From Bacteroidota bacterium (GTDB taxonomy: Bacteria; Bacteroidota; Ignavibacteria; UBA10030; BY39): a stretch of 54,541 nucleotides of DNA. Made by a program: the position numbers and the translations under genes. The stretch lies in contig JAUXOG010000129.1 in assembly GCA_030682385.1 (NCBI GenBank), forward strand, positions 1 through 54,541, given 5' to 3'. Under the pieces are notes generated by a model. It saw only the letters and a list, made by a program, of their open reading frames with translations, did no database searches and was not told where the DNA came from. Positions 47,614 through 54,541 of this stretch are shown one piece after another (position 1 is the first letter of the stretch; every line of letters starts with the position of its first letter).

Positions 47614-50600
47614 TTACTTCACCAATGTTAGCTTCCGCACTTCTACACTATTTCCACTCTGTAACTTGTAGATGTACATACCCGTGCTGAGTTTGGTTGC
47701 ATCAAACTTTACGTTGTACAACTTGCCGGCTTCGGCATTGCCGTTGAATAATATCGCAACTTCGTTTCCGAGTATGTTATAAACTTTCAACGTTGTGTAA
47801 TTGTCGGTTGCTAATTGATAATTGATAATTGTTGTTGGGTTAAACGGGTTAGGATAGTTCTGGTTTAACGCAAACACTGACGGGACTGCATCAACCGGGA
47901 CGTTAGTTGGGTTAAGCATTATTATCGGACCGAAGTAACTTACAAGTCCGTCGTTGTCCTGCTGCTTAAGCATGTATTGTTCGCTGCCGGTAGCATTTTC
48001 ATCAACCCAAGAATATTGCTGTGGCTTTAATGTTGAACCCGCACCAGCTTGGAAGCTTTCTTCGATAGTCTCGTATCCGTCAACTGACGGATTGTACTTT
48101 TGTACCCAGAAACCATAGTTGTTTACTTCGCTGATTGTTTCCCACTCAAGCTTCGCTGCGCCATCACTAACAAATCTGCCGACAAATGATGCGAGTTGGA
48201 TTGGTAAGCTCCCCGATGGGTCTGATAAATATATATCATCAAATATAGCATTGTCCGACGATCCCGTAGAGTGATTCCAAAAACATCCCATGTACCTCAA
48301 AGTTGATGCGGTGAAAGTATTATCGGATGTTGTGGATCCAATTTGAGTTGTTGTATTTCCTGGATTAGCTTGAGGGAAACTTGATGCATTACTTTCAGCG
48401 TACAACGACCAGTTATCTCCAGTTGGATTATACGTTACCTTTACGCTGATATATTCATTTCCATAATCATTACCAGAGATAATATTTGTGAAATTGGAAT
48501 TAGCGTCTGGTCCACCCGTGAAACGTGCTAATCTTATTGGGTCAGCTGTTCCTGACTGACCAATTATCACTGCATAACCGTCGCCGGTTGTAACGTCGTT
48601 CGTTGTTTTACACAAAATAAAAGCAATTCCGTAATTACCGGCATCAAAACCAGACGGGTCTGTTCTTGTTTGTCTAAAATTAAATGCCCAAGTCATAATT
48701 CCACCCGCAAGATTTAATTGTGTGGGGTAGCCAGTTAATGAATTTAAATCTATATAACAAAAATCCCTGCCCGCTGTTGTTGAACCAAGCTGCAAACGAT
48801 TTGAATTGATTTGAATGGCTGTGCTTGAAACAGTTTCAATTTCATTCCAAGTTAATGAAGTGGGAGTTGTTGGAGTGTTCCCAACAGTATTACTATTGGC
48901 CCGGTTGAAATCATCTAACTTATTAGTTGATGCTTGTATCGGTGCAGAACCAATCGTAAAGTTTGCGTTACTAATATCGTTTGTTGCAGCGTCAGCCGCA
49001 TCTGATACTCGCACTTTTACCGTTGTTGACGGAGTGTTTGGAATTGTCCATGAATAGGTACCGCTATTCGGTGTGCTTGCTGCGATAACTGTATAAGTTG
49101 TTCCATCGGTTGTGTATTCTAATTTTACGTTTGAAATTATACCGATTGTTATCCAAGTAATGTTGCGCGTTGACGCGATGGTCCAATTTTCTCCACCATT
49201 TGGTGAGGTAATGGTAAGGGAAGGTGGCGCAGTTGCTGCTGCTGCATCTACCATTCCATAACCTGTGTACCTATCCCAACCGGCGACCGATTCAACATTA
49301 ACTATATCCTGTGAAGTATTACGAAGTTGGCTACGAACTTGCTGTGAAGTCATTGACGGATATCTGGAGAAGATGAGTGCCGCTACGCCAGCAGCATAGG
49401 GTGTGGCAGCCGATGTTCCGTTAAAATATAAATCATAATCACTCGGGTCGTATCCGTTTGCTCCAACCCTGTCGGTTGTCGGGAGTATTGTTGGGGCAAT
49501 AACATCAACTGCATTAACTGCGTCTTTTGTAGTTGAACCATAATTCGACCCCCACCATCTTTCACCGTCGCAAGTATATCCGTTTGGGTCGGTGGAAACA
49601 CCAGGATTAACTTCGGTTAAGCTGCTACTGCTGCGTTTTCTATCGCCGCAATTCGAAGCAGCGCCAACGGCGACTACATTCGTGTTTGCGGCAGGATAAC
49701 TAATTGTAGATTTATTTTCATTACCCGTTGCAGCTAATACTACCGTTCCTTTATTCCAAGCATAAGTGCATGCAGTTTGGTTTGCAGCATCCTGAGTTGA
49801 AGCACCCAAGCTCATGCTTATTATTTTTGCACCCATATCGGCAGCGTAGTAGATAGCGTTATTAATATAACTGAAATACATTGCCCCGGTGTTGTCGGCT
49901 GCTTTTAGCGCCATAATTTTACATCCCGCTGCAATACCGGCAACACCTATGCTATTATTAGCAATTGCGGCCGCAACACCAGCACAAGCTGTTCCGTGTC
50001 CCGGGTCTGCGCTATTGTCATCAGGATTATTATCATTGGTTCCGAAATCCCAACCGTGCCAATCATCGACCTTACCGTTCACATCATCGTCGATACCGTT
50101 TGTTTCTTTTCCGGCGCCGGTTTCGCCAGGATTTGTCCAAATGTTTGCGGAAAGATCAGGATGCGACCACTCCACACCACCGTCGATGATAGCAATTGCT
50201 ATACTTGAACTGCCATAACCTTGCGTGTTACTCCACGCCGCTTCGGCATTTGCATCGAAGCCGACAGTACCAACCAACGGACCGTTATGTAAGTTGGTAC
50301 TCCAGTTATAACTCGGCATTTGTGCCGTGTTGTTATGCCCCCATTGTTTTGAATAATGCGGGTCGGTTGGAATAGCGGCATGATAAACTTGCCAGTCAGG
50401 ATTTGCAAACTCAACGTTTGGGTCTAAGGAATACTGATTTGCCACCGCTTCAATATCTAATGAAGTATCCACTTTTAAGAGCCAGATTCGATCGATACCA
50501 AGAATTTTTGATAACCGGACATCTTTTGGTGTGTAAATTTCATCTTTGCTTATGGAAAGTATTTTCAATTGTTGATGAAGTTGGTCGAGTGAGGTAATTC

Positions 50601-50799
50601 CCACCTGAGCTATCGTGCTGCCATTTTTTAAAACTTTAATGCCTGGAGCGATGGCTGCGCCAATATTATATTTCACAACAAGAATCCCCGGACGATAACC
50701 TTTCTTCATATTTTGGTCTTGACCGGATTTAATATTTCCGGTCATAACCACGCCGCTGAATCCGAATATTAGAAAGAGACTTATTAATAATTTATACAT
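47614..50799 (-). CDS. Secreted subtilisin-like (S8) serine protease with type IX sorting domain
   Basis: A 1061-aa secreted protease. Signal peptide (about 1-20), an inhibitor-like propeptide (about 35-140) and an S8 domain (about 145-520) with the catalytic triad Asp206 (AIIDGGVEW), His268 (GHGTACAG) and Ser463 (GTSAATPYAAG). An Asp-rich insert lies just before the His (about 234-266). An Ig-like domain follows (about 525-615, ITSPNGGENW), then a lectin/LamG-like region (about 620-840), a conserved module shared with the gene at 51216, and the sorting domain FALNQNYPNPFNPTT. A MITE sits 12 nt upstream of the start and overlaps the region of its GGAG site. It probably cleaves extracellular protein. 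Confidence 0.92.
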   Translation of the reverse strand: MYKLLISLFLIFGFSGVVMTGNIKSGQDQNMKKGYRPGILVVKYNIGAAIAPGIKVLKNGSTIAQVGITSLDQLHQQLKILSISKDEIYTPKDVRLSKILGIDRIWLLKVDTSLDIEAVANQYSLDPNVEFANPDWQVYHAAIPTDPHYSKQWGHNNTAQMPSYNWSTNLHNGPLVGTVGFDANAEAAWSNTQGYGSSSIAIAIIDGGVEWSHPDLSANIWTNPGETGAGKETNGIDDDVNGKVDDWHGWDFGTNDNNPDDNSADPGHGTACAGVAAAIANNSIGVAGIAAGCKIMALKAADNTGAMYFSYINNAIYYAADMGAKIISMSLGASTQDAANQTACTYAWNKGTVVLAATGNENKSTISYPAANTNVVAVGAASNCGDRKRSSSSLTEVNPGVSTDPNGYTCDGERWWGSNYGSTTKDAVNAVDVIAPTILPTTDRVGANGYDPSDYDLYFNGTSAATPYAAGVAALIFSRYPSMTSQQVRSQLRNTSQDIVNVESVAGWDRYTGYGMVDAAAATAPPSLTITSPNGGENWTIASTRNITWITIGIISNVKLEYTTDGTTYTVIAASTPNSGTYSWTIPNTPSTTVKVRVSDAADAATNDISNANFTIGSAPIQASTNKLDDFNRANSNTVGNTPTTPTSLTWNEIETVSSTAIQINSNRLQLGSTTAGRDFCYIDLNSLTGYPTQLNLAGGIMTWAFNFRQTRTDPSGFDAGNYGIAFILCKTTNDVTTGDGYAVIIGQSGTADPIRLARFTGGPDANSNFTNIISGNDYGNEYISVKVTYNPTGDNWSLYAESNASSFPQANPGNTTTQIGSTTSDNTFTASTLRYMGCFWNHSTGSSDNAIFDDIYLSDPSGSLPIQLASFVGRFVSDGAAKLEWETISEVNNYGFWVQKYNPSVDGYETIEESFQAGAGSTLKPQQYSWVDENATGSEQYMLKQQDNDGLVSYFGPIIMLNPTNVPVDAVPSVFALNQNYPNPFNPTTIINYQLATDNYTTLKVYNILGNEVAILFNGNAEAGKLYNVKFDATKLSTGMYIYKLQSGNSVEVRKLTLVK

Positions 50800-50810
50800 A
50801 TAAAATTTAC

Positions 50811-50945
50811 TCCATTACTGAAGTTACGCAAAAGAGTCATTCTGAACGAAGTGAAGAATCTGAAACCTCAAATTCGAGCTATTTTTAGATGTTTCGCTTC
50901 GCTCAACATGACAAAAAGTCAATTCTGCGTAACTTCAGTCCATTA
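50811..50945. mobile_element. 121-bp MITE with 7-bp target duplication
   Basis: The element (50818-50938) begins CTGAAGTTACGCA and ends with its perfect 13-bp complement. It is flanked by identical 7-bp direct repeats TCCATTA at 50811-50817 and 50939-50945, the mark of a transposition event. A second, inverted copy lies at 1-119. No ORF is present, so movement would depend on a transposase elsewhere. It sits just upstream of the protease start codon; the duplicated bases include the GGA of that gene's GGAG site. Confidence 0.88.
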
Positions 50946-50946
50946 T

Positions 50947-50997
50947 TTAAAAAAAGCCCACGACTCCCACCTGTTTCGGGCAGGTAAGTCGCGGGCT
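50947..50997 (-). terminator. Rho-independent terminator for the leftward gene at 51216
   Basis: On the - strand AGCCCGCGACT (complement of 50987-50997) pairs with AGTCGTGGGCT (complement of 50955-50965), 10 of 11, with an inner ACCTG/CAGGT stem, and is followed by a run of T residues. It lies about 220 nt beyond the stop of the gene. Confidence 0.7.
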
Positions 50998-51048
50998 AAT
51001 CTTCTAATTGCCAATAAAAATTACTTCAACCTGCGAACTTGGCGACTT

Positions 51049-51084
51049 CCCTGTCTGCGTGCCGATGCACTTCGGCAGGCAGGG
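51049..51084. repeat. REP-like palindrome related to that in anmK
   Basis: CCCTG/CAGGG (51049-51053, 51080-51084) and TGCCGA/TCGGCA (51060-51065, 51072-51077) form nested stems. The left arm CCTGTCTGCGTGC is identical to 722-734 inside anmK. A further stem, GTCCGT/ACGGAC, follows within 40 bp. Confidence 0.65.
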
Positions 51085-51102
51085 CGGCGCTTTTTGTCCG
51101 TA

Positions 51103-51215
51103 TCGTTTACGAGACGGACAGAGTACGCAGAGGACGCGTAGAAGTGTTTTAATAGCTATTCTGCGACCCCTCCCTACCCTCCCCTTTTTAAGGGGAGGGA
51201 CACAGGGTGGGGTAA
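51103..51215. repeat. 3'-flank repeat, second copy
   Basis: Matches 47508-47613: ACGAGACGGACAGAGTACGC, AGAAGTGTTTTAATAGCTAT, the CCCTCCCC/GGGGAGGG hairpin and GGGACACAGGGTGGGGTA. It ends at the stop codon of the adjacent sorting-domain gene, and the similarity continues into the coding sequence. Confidence 0.85.
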
Positions 51216-53723
51216 TTACTTTACGAGAGTCAGCTTTTTAACTTCTACGCTATTTCCGCTTTGTAATTTGTAGAAGTAAAGTCCGGTACTTAATTTTGCG
51301 CCGTCGAATGTAACTTGATGGCTGCCTGCTGCTTTATAACCGTTAACTAATGTTGCTACCTCGTTACCTAATAAGTTGTAAACCTTCAGGGTTGTGTAAT
51401 TGCCAACTGCCAACTGCCAACTGATTACTGTAGCAGGGTTAAACGGGTTTGGATAGTTCTGGTTTAATGCAAACACTGACGGTACTGCTTCGACCGGGAC
51501 GCTTGTTGGGTTTAGCATAATTGGACCGAATCGAGTTTCAAGACCGTTAAGGTCTTGTTGTAATAAATAGAACTCGGTATTATCAATAGTAGCATTCGCG
51601 TATGTCCATGTGTAAGTTGCAGGTTCTCCTTTGGCTTTTTGGAAACTTTCCTCGATTGTTTCAAACACGCCAACCGACGGTTTGTACTTTTGTATCCAGA
51701 AACCGTAGTTTTTAATTTCGCTGATAGTTTCCCACTCAAAAGTTACATCGTTTGAATTAACAAAGTAGCCGATGAATGATGCGAGTTGAACAGGCATAGC
51801 AGCAGCTTCACCCGCTGTAAAATCCGAGAAGCTTGTTACGGTTCCTGATAATGTGTTTGCATCAATATCAACTAAACCAAAAATATCCCAAACTGAACCA
51901 TTTAATTTACCCGCGTAAAGATTACTTTCGGTATTAACTACATCTGATTGAACATAATTAAACGTTGAATTGCACGAGAAATCAGTTATTCCGCTTGATG
52001 TTACAGTCCAGTACCTGTTAAGGTAATCGTTAGCGCTTGTGTTTTGTGAGTGTTTTGCATTTGCGAGTTTAACTCCTGCATAAGCTGACGAGAAAGTGCC
52101 GCTTGTAAAGTTGAGTGTAACGGGTGAATAATTAGAAGCATCGCCAACCGGATATGTGAATGAACCGATAGCTGTAAATGTTTTTCTTAATTCACCGGCA
52201 CCGGTTGCTACTATATAGTTTGAAGACGACCCACCACTTAAAGCCGCTACTGTCAAATTATTAGCACCTAAAGTAATTTTTCCGTTTGTGAGTGTAAGCG
52301 TGCCGTTGACTGCTCGTGATGCATGAAGCGTTACACCGGCAGAATTATTTATGGTTAAGTTATTTGGCGAAGTTGCAGCTGGGAACTCTACACTGCTTGT
52401 TGTCTGAGCAATGGAACCTGCGTAGACAAGCGTACCCGAGCCACCATAATTAAAAATGTTACTGCCAGTAAAGACTCCGCTTATCATAGTAAGTGTGCCG
52501 TTAATTGCTGTATTATTCGTGCTAAGTGTAGGAGCTCTGTCAACAGCAGTACCAGTTTGTATTACAAGATTGTTCAAAGCGGGAAAATCAGCATCTATAC
52601 TTATCCTGAAACCTGCACCAGATGTTGTACTGATACCATCACCTAAATAAATTGACCCACCCGAAATGCTATGGACACCTGTAGTTGCTAATCTAAATCT
52701 TATTTCGCGCCCGGTACTCGCGGGAGCTTGAAGAGGATCAACAATCGTAACAGTACCCGAACTAAAAGTAAAGTTTGCTGCTGCACCTACTTCAAAACAA
52801 TTAGATGAAGTTGCAAGCAAGTTTGTTGCTTGTGGGTCAATAATTATATTGGCACCGTTAATTGTGGCAGTGCCTAAGGTCAAATTCATCCGACCAAGAA
52901 TAGTTATTGTGCCAGCCGTGAAATTCATCGTCGGGGTACCCACCGTGGTAAAAGAATTATTGCCACTCCCCATAACAAACGTTCCGGATGTATTAACCGT
53001 AAGTGTACCAGTAACTACGATACTTGCGGCAACTGCCATATTGAGACTTCCGGAGCCGCTAAAAACCCAAGCGGCATCTGCTCCAATTGTTTGAGTGTTG
53101 CTTAAGACTGTAAATGTACCTGCAGTTTGCTCCCACGTTCCAGCTGTAAAACCAATTACTACACCATTGATTGTTACATTAATATCACAAATTACTTTAT
53201 TGCCAACAGCAGTTTTGCTAAGTGTCAAACCTCTGAATCGGGTTAATACTGGGGATGTTCCAGTAACATTTTGGTTACCATTTTTGTTAAAGGTAACACT
53301 ACATAATAACGTGGAGCCGCCTCGCGACATATCGAATGTGCCATTGTTTGTCAGGTCGCCGCCAATACTTAAAGTGTTTGTGAACGTCCCTGTTGCCTAT
53401 GTGATAAATGTACCTCCAGCTGCAACAGTAACATTACCAGTTACAGTAACTGCACGAGCCGCCACTCCATCAAATGTTAGTATGCCGCTTGTGCCTTGTC
53501 CAACTGTAATAGATGCAACCGAGACATTTGCATTTATAGTTACAGTCGCACCATCGGCAATTATAACATCGTTTGAGGCGCCTGGCACAACGTCGCCGAC
53601 CCAAGTTCCGGTAGCATTCCAGGCACCGCCAATAGTTGTGCTTGTAATTGTTTGACCGAAAGCTGTAATACTTAAAGCCAAAACAAACGCGAGCACGATT
53701 GTAAAAATTTTTAAGTTTTTCAT
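51216..53723 (-). pseudogene. Secreted beta-rich protein with sorting domain, interrupted by one in-frame TAG
   Basis: One reading frame of 835 codons from ATG 53723 (signal MKNLKIFTIVLAFVLALSIT) to 51216, broken only by TAG at 53399-53397 after GGTFIT. No frameshift is involved: both parts are in the same frame and continue each other's repeat style (GTFTNTLSIGGDLTNNGTF follows the stop). The body is Gly/Thr/Asn-rich, beta-helix-like (about 25-600), followed by the module shared with the S8 protease and the sorting domain FALNQNYPNPFNPAT. The upstream piece alone is 108 aa; the downstream piece lacks a signal peptide. A recent nonsense mutation, assembly error or readthrough are all possible. 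Confidence 0.8.
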
Positions 53724-53738
53724 AACTTACTCCTTTTC

Positions 53739-53751
53739 CCGCCAAAGGCGG
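53739..53751. promoter_or_regulatory. Leader hairpin before the 51216-53723 gene
   Basis: CCGCC-AAA-GGCGG (53739-53751) lies 16 nt upstream of the start codon on the - strand, just before a GGAG site. The next gene on the same strand has a comparable hairpin in the same place. Confidence 0.5.
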
Positions 53752-53795
53752 ATTTGTTAATTGTTAATAGTGAATAATATTAATTTAAAAAGCAT

Positions 53796-54308
53796 TTACC
53801 AAAGTCCTGCATGTTTCAAAAATTCCATTAGTTTCTCGTCGTGCTTGGCATGTTCACGGAGCGCCGCCAGGATTTTTTCTTGATTTGCAGTCAACTCTTT
53901 CGTCTGTTTCGCCACTGGAGCCAGAGCGGTTCTGCGATCCCAGATTACAAACCCAATAAGGGCAAACATACCGGCGAACATCACACCAAAACCCCAGAGG
54001 AGAAATTCTCGCAATTCGTCAATCCGCTTGTTCAGACTTGTTTCTAATCCGTCAATGCGTCTGTTCATATCATCGAACCGCTTTTCTAAATTCTTCACAC
54101 CTTCTTCAACCCGTACCAGCCCGACGGTCTGGCGGGTAAGTCGTTCGTCGCTGGTTGGGCGGGTTTGCCGTTCGCCCGCTGAAGCTTGAGCGAAGGCGGG
54201 TCCTATCGCTGTCGTGCTTAGGGTAAAGTCCCCGAGAATCAGGCTAACAAGGAGGAACATTGCAAACCCCGAAAAATTCGGGATAAATGTTTTAAAAGGG
54301 TGTTTCAT
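53796..54308 (-). CDS. Small membrane protein with coiled coil, unknown function
   Basis: A 170-aa protein: hydrophobic N terminus (about 13-40) resembling a signal peptide with cleavage near AFAQA, a coiled coil (about 65-100, VKNLEKRFDDMNRRIDGLET), one strong transmembrane helix (about 104-125, FLLWGFGVMFAGMFALIGFV) and a basic or helical tail. No family recognised beyond general similarity to small coiled-coil membrane proteins. Part of the N-terminal region (PAFAQASAGE) is encoded by a palindromic repeat at 54175-54200. Confidence 0.7.
   Translation of the reverse strand: MKHPFKTFIPNFSGFAMFLLVSLILGDFTLSTTAIGPAFAQASAGERQTRPTSDERLTRQTVGLVRVEEGVKNLEKRFDDMNRRIDGLETSLNKRIDELREFLLWGFGVMFAGMFALIGFVIWDRRTALAPVAKQTKELTANQEKILAALREHAKHDEKLMEFLKHAGLW
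54175..54200. repeat. Palindrome within coding sequence
   Basis: CCCGC (54175-54179) pairs with GCGGG (54196-54200) around a CTTGAGCGAAG-type core. It lies inside the gene at 53796-54308, at the codons for the predicted signal-peptide end. Confidence 0.5.
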
Positions 54309-54321
54309 AACAACTCTTTTT

Positions 54322-54337
54322 TCCGTCAGCTGACGGA
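54322..54337. promoter_or_regulatory. Perfect 16-bp palindrome in the leader of the 53796-54308 gene
   Basis: TCCGTCAGCTGACGGA is flanked by A-rich sequence on the - strand side and lies 13 nt before the ATG (54308). It can act as a hairpin on either strand; the T-run after it on the + strand would also make a terminator. The leader resembles that at 53739-53751. Confidence 0.55.
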
Positions 54338-54360
54338 TTTTTTGTTAGTTAATTGTAAAT

Positions 54361-54381
54361 TAGTATGTAGTATGTAGTATG
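54361..54381. repeat. Heptamer microsatellite TAGTATG x3
   Basis: Three perfect tandem copies of TAGTATG between the small membrane protein gene and the partial gene at the right end. Confidence 0.8.
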
Positions 54382-54406
54382 TATAATATTTATGATTCTC
54401 AAAGAC

Positions 54407-54541
54407 TCATCCTTTACCAATTGAAACAGTGCCAGCCGGTAATGCTTCGGCTTCAAGACGAGCGAGGTCAACAATTTTGCTCGCATGGTCAATATCAATC
54501 CCCACAAGATGCCCCTCGGTGTCAAAATCAAGAATTACTCC
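54407..54541 (-). CDS. DUF2283-like protein, C-terminal part (gene runs off the window)
   Basis: The last 44 codons of a leftward gene, stop TGA at 54409-54407. The visible protein reads VILDFDTEGHLVGIDIDHAS then KIVDLARLEAEALPAG, the pattern of DUF2283 proteins, small likely antitoxins often paired with DUF4258 toxins. Start codon and partner lie outside the window. Confidence 0.7.
   Translation of the reverse strand, partial: GVILDFDTEGHLVGIDIDHASKIVDLARLEAEALPAGTVSIGKG

Noticed and set aside
53330-53400. Frameshift splitting the sorting-domain protein
   Set aside because: The two parts are in the same frame (start positions differ by a multiple of three); a single TAG separates them.
53095-53655. 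Long open frame (186 codons) on the + strand
   Set aside because: It lies opposite the repetitive Gly/Thr/Asn-rich coding sequence of the interrupted secreted protein, has biased composition (Val/Pro/Thr-rich shadow) and no domain; an antisense artefact.

Overview
The window looks like a chromosomal segment, probably one metagenome-assembled contig, from a Gram-negative bacterium of the Bacteroidota/Chlorobiota/Ignavibacteriota group. The main evidence is a set of large secreted proteins ending in C-terminal sorting domains of the QNYPNPFNP type (type IX secretion cargo) at 28.4, 34.9, 36.3, 47.6 and 51.2 kb. Further support comes from many lipoproteins, outer-membrane barrel and Lol-type genes, AT-rich coding sequence, frequent 4-nt start/stop overlaps and several TTG/GTG starts. 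The Ignavibacteria-like placement is inference from the sorting-domain style. No rRNA, tRNA or CRISPR was recognised.

Layout. 0-6 kb: anhydro-MurNAc kinase (anmK) overlapping an Acr3-type arsenite exporter; a leftward M24 aminopeptidase, POT-like peptide transporter and unknown protein. 6-11.5 kb: an alpha-glucan operon (GH13 enzyme, lipoprotein binding protein, two permeases) with a DUF433/DUF5615 antitoxin-toxin-like pair nested between the binding protein and the permeases. 11.5-17 kb: PgpH-type c-di-AMP phosphodiesterase, XerD-like recombinase, cysteine-desulfurase-like enzyme and a YbgF-like lipoprotein. 17-30 kb: an envelope cluster of TPR lipoprotein, LolB-like lipoprotein, EnvC-like degenerate M23 protein and a membrane-bound CHASE2-AAA+ sigma-54 activator. 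Directly downstream of the activator lie paired upstream repeats and a near-consensus -24/-12 promoter. These precede two lipoproteins, an outer-membrane barrel fused to a transglutaminase-like domain, a FecR-like protein and a sorting-domain protein. I regard this as the most interesting candidate system in the window: a self-contained envelope-sensing, sigma-54-driven surface module.

30-40 kb: secreted proteins (beta-helix protein, EndA-type nuclease, SdrD-type repeat protein lacking its 5' end) and an internally deleted IS5 remnant. 40-47 kb: endonuclease IV with a Phd/YefM-like antitoxin, an ABC-2 exporter operon with a LolA-like protein, a CPA2 cation/proton antiporter with TrkA domains and a SpoU methyltransferase. 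47-54.5 kb: a repeat-rich region with two sorting-domain proteins (a subtilisin-like protease and a protein interrupted by one in-frame amber codon) that share a C-terminal module and 3' flank, then a small coiled-coil membrane protein and the 3' end of a DUF2283-like gene.

The window also carries several families of short palindromic repeats. One 121-bp element has 13-bp terminal inverted repeats, a perfect 7-bp flanking duplication and a second copy at the left end of the window, so it behaves as a MITE. Other palindromes lie inside coding sequences (anmK, the SpoU methyltransferase C terminus, the small membrane protein), where they contribute residues.
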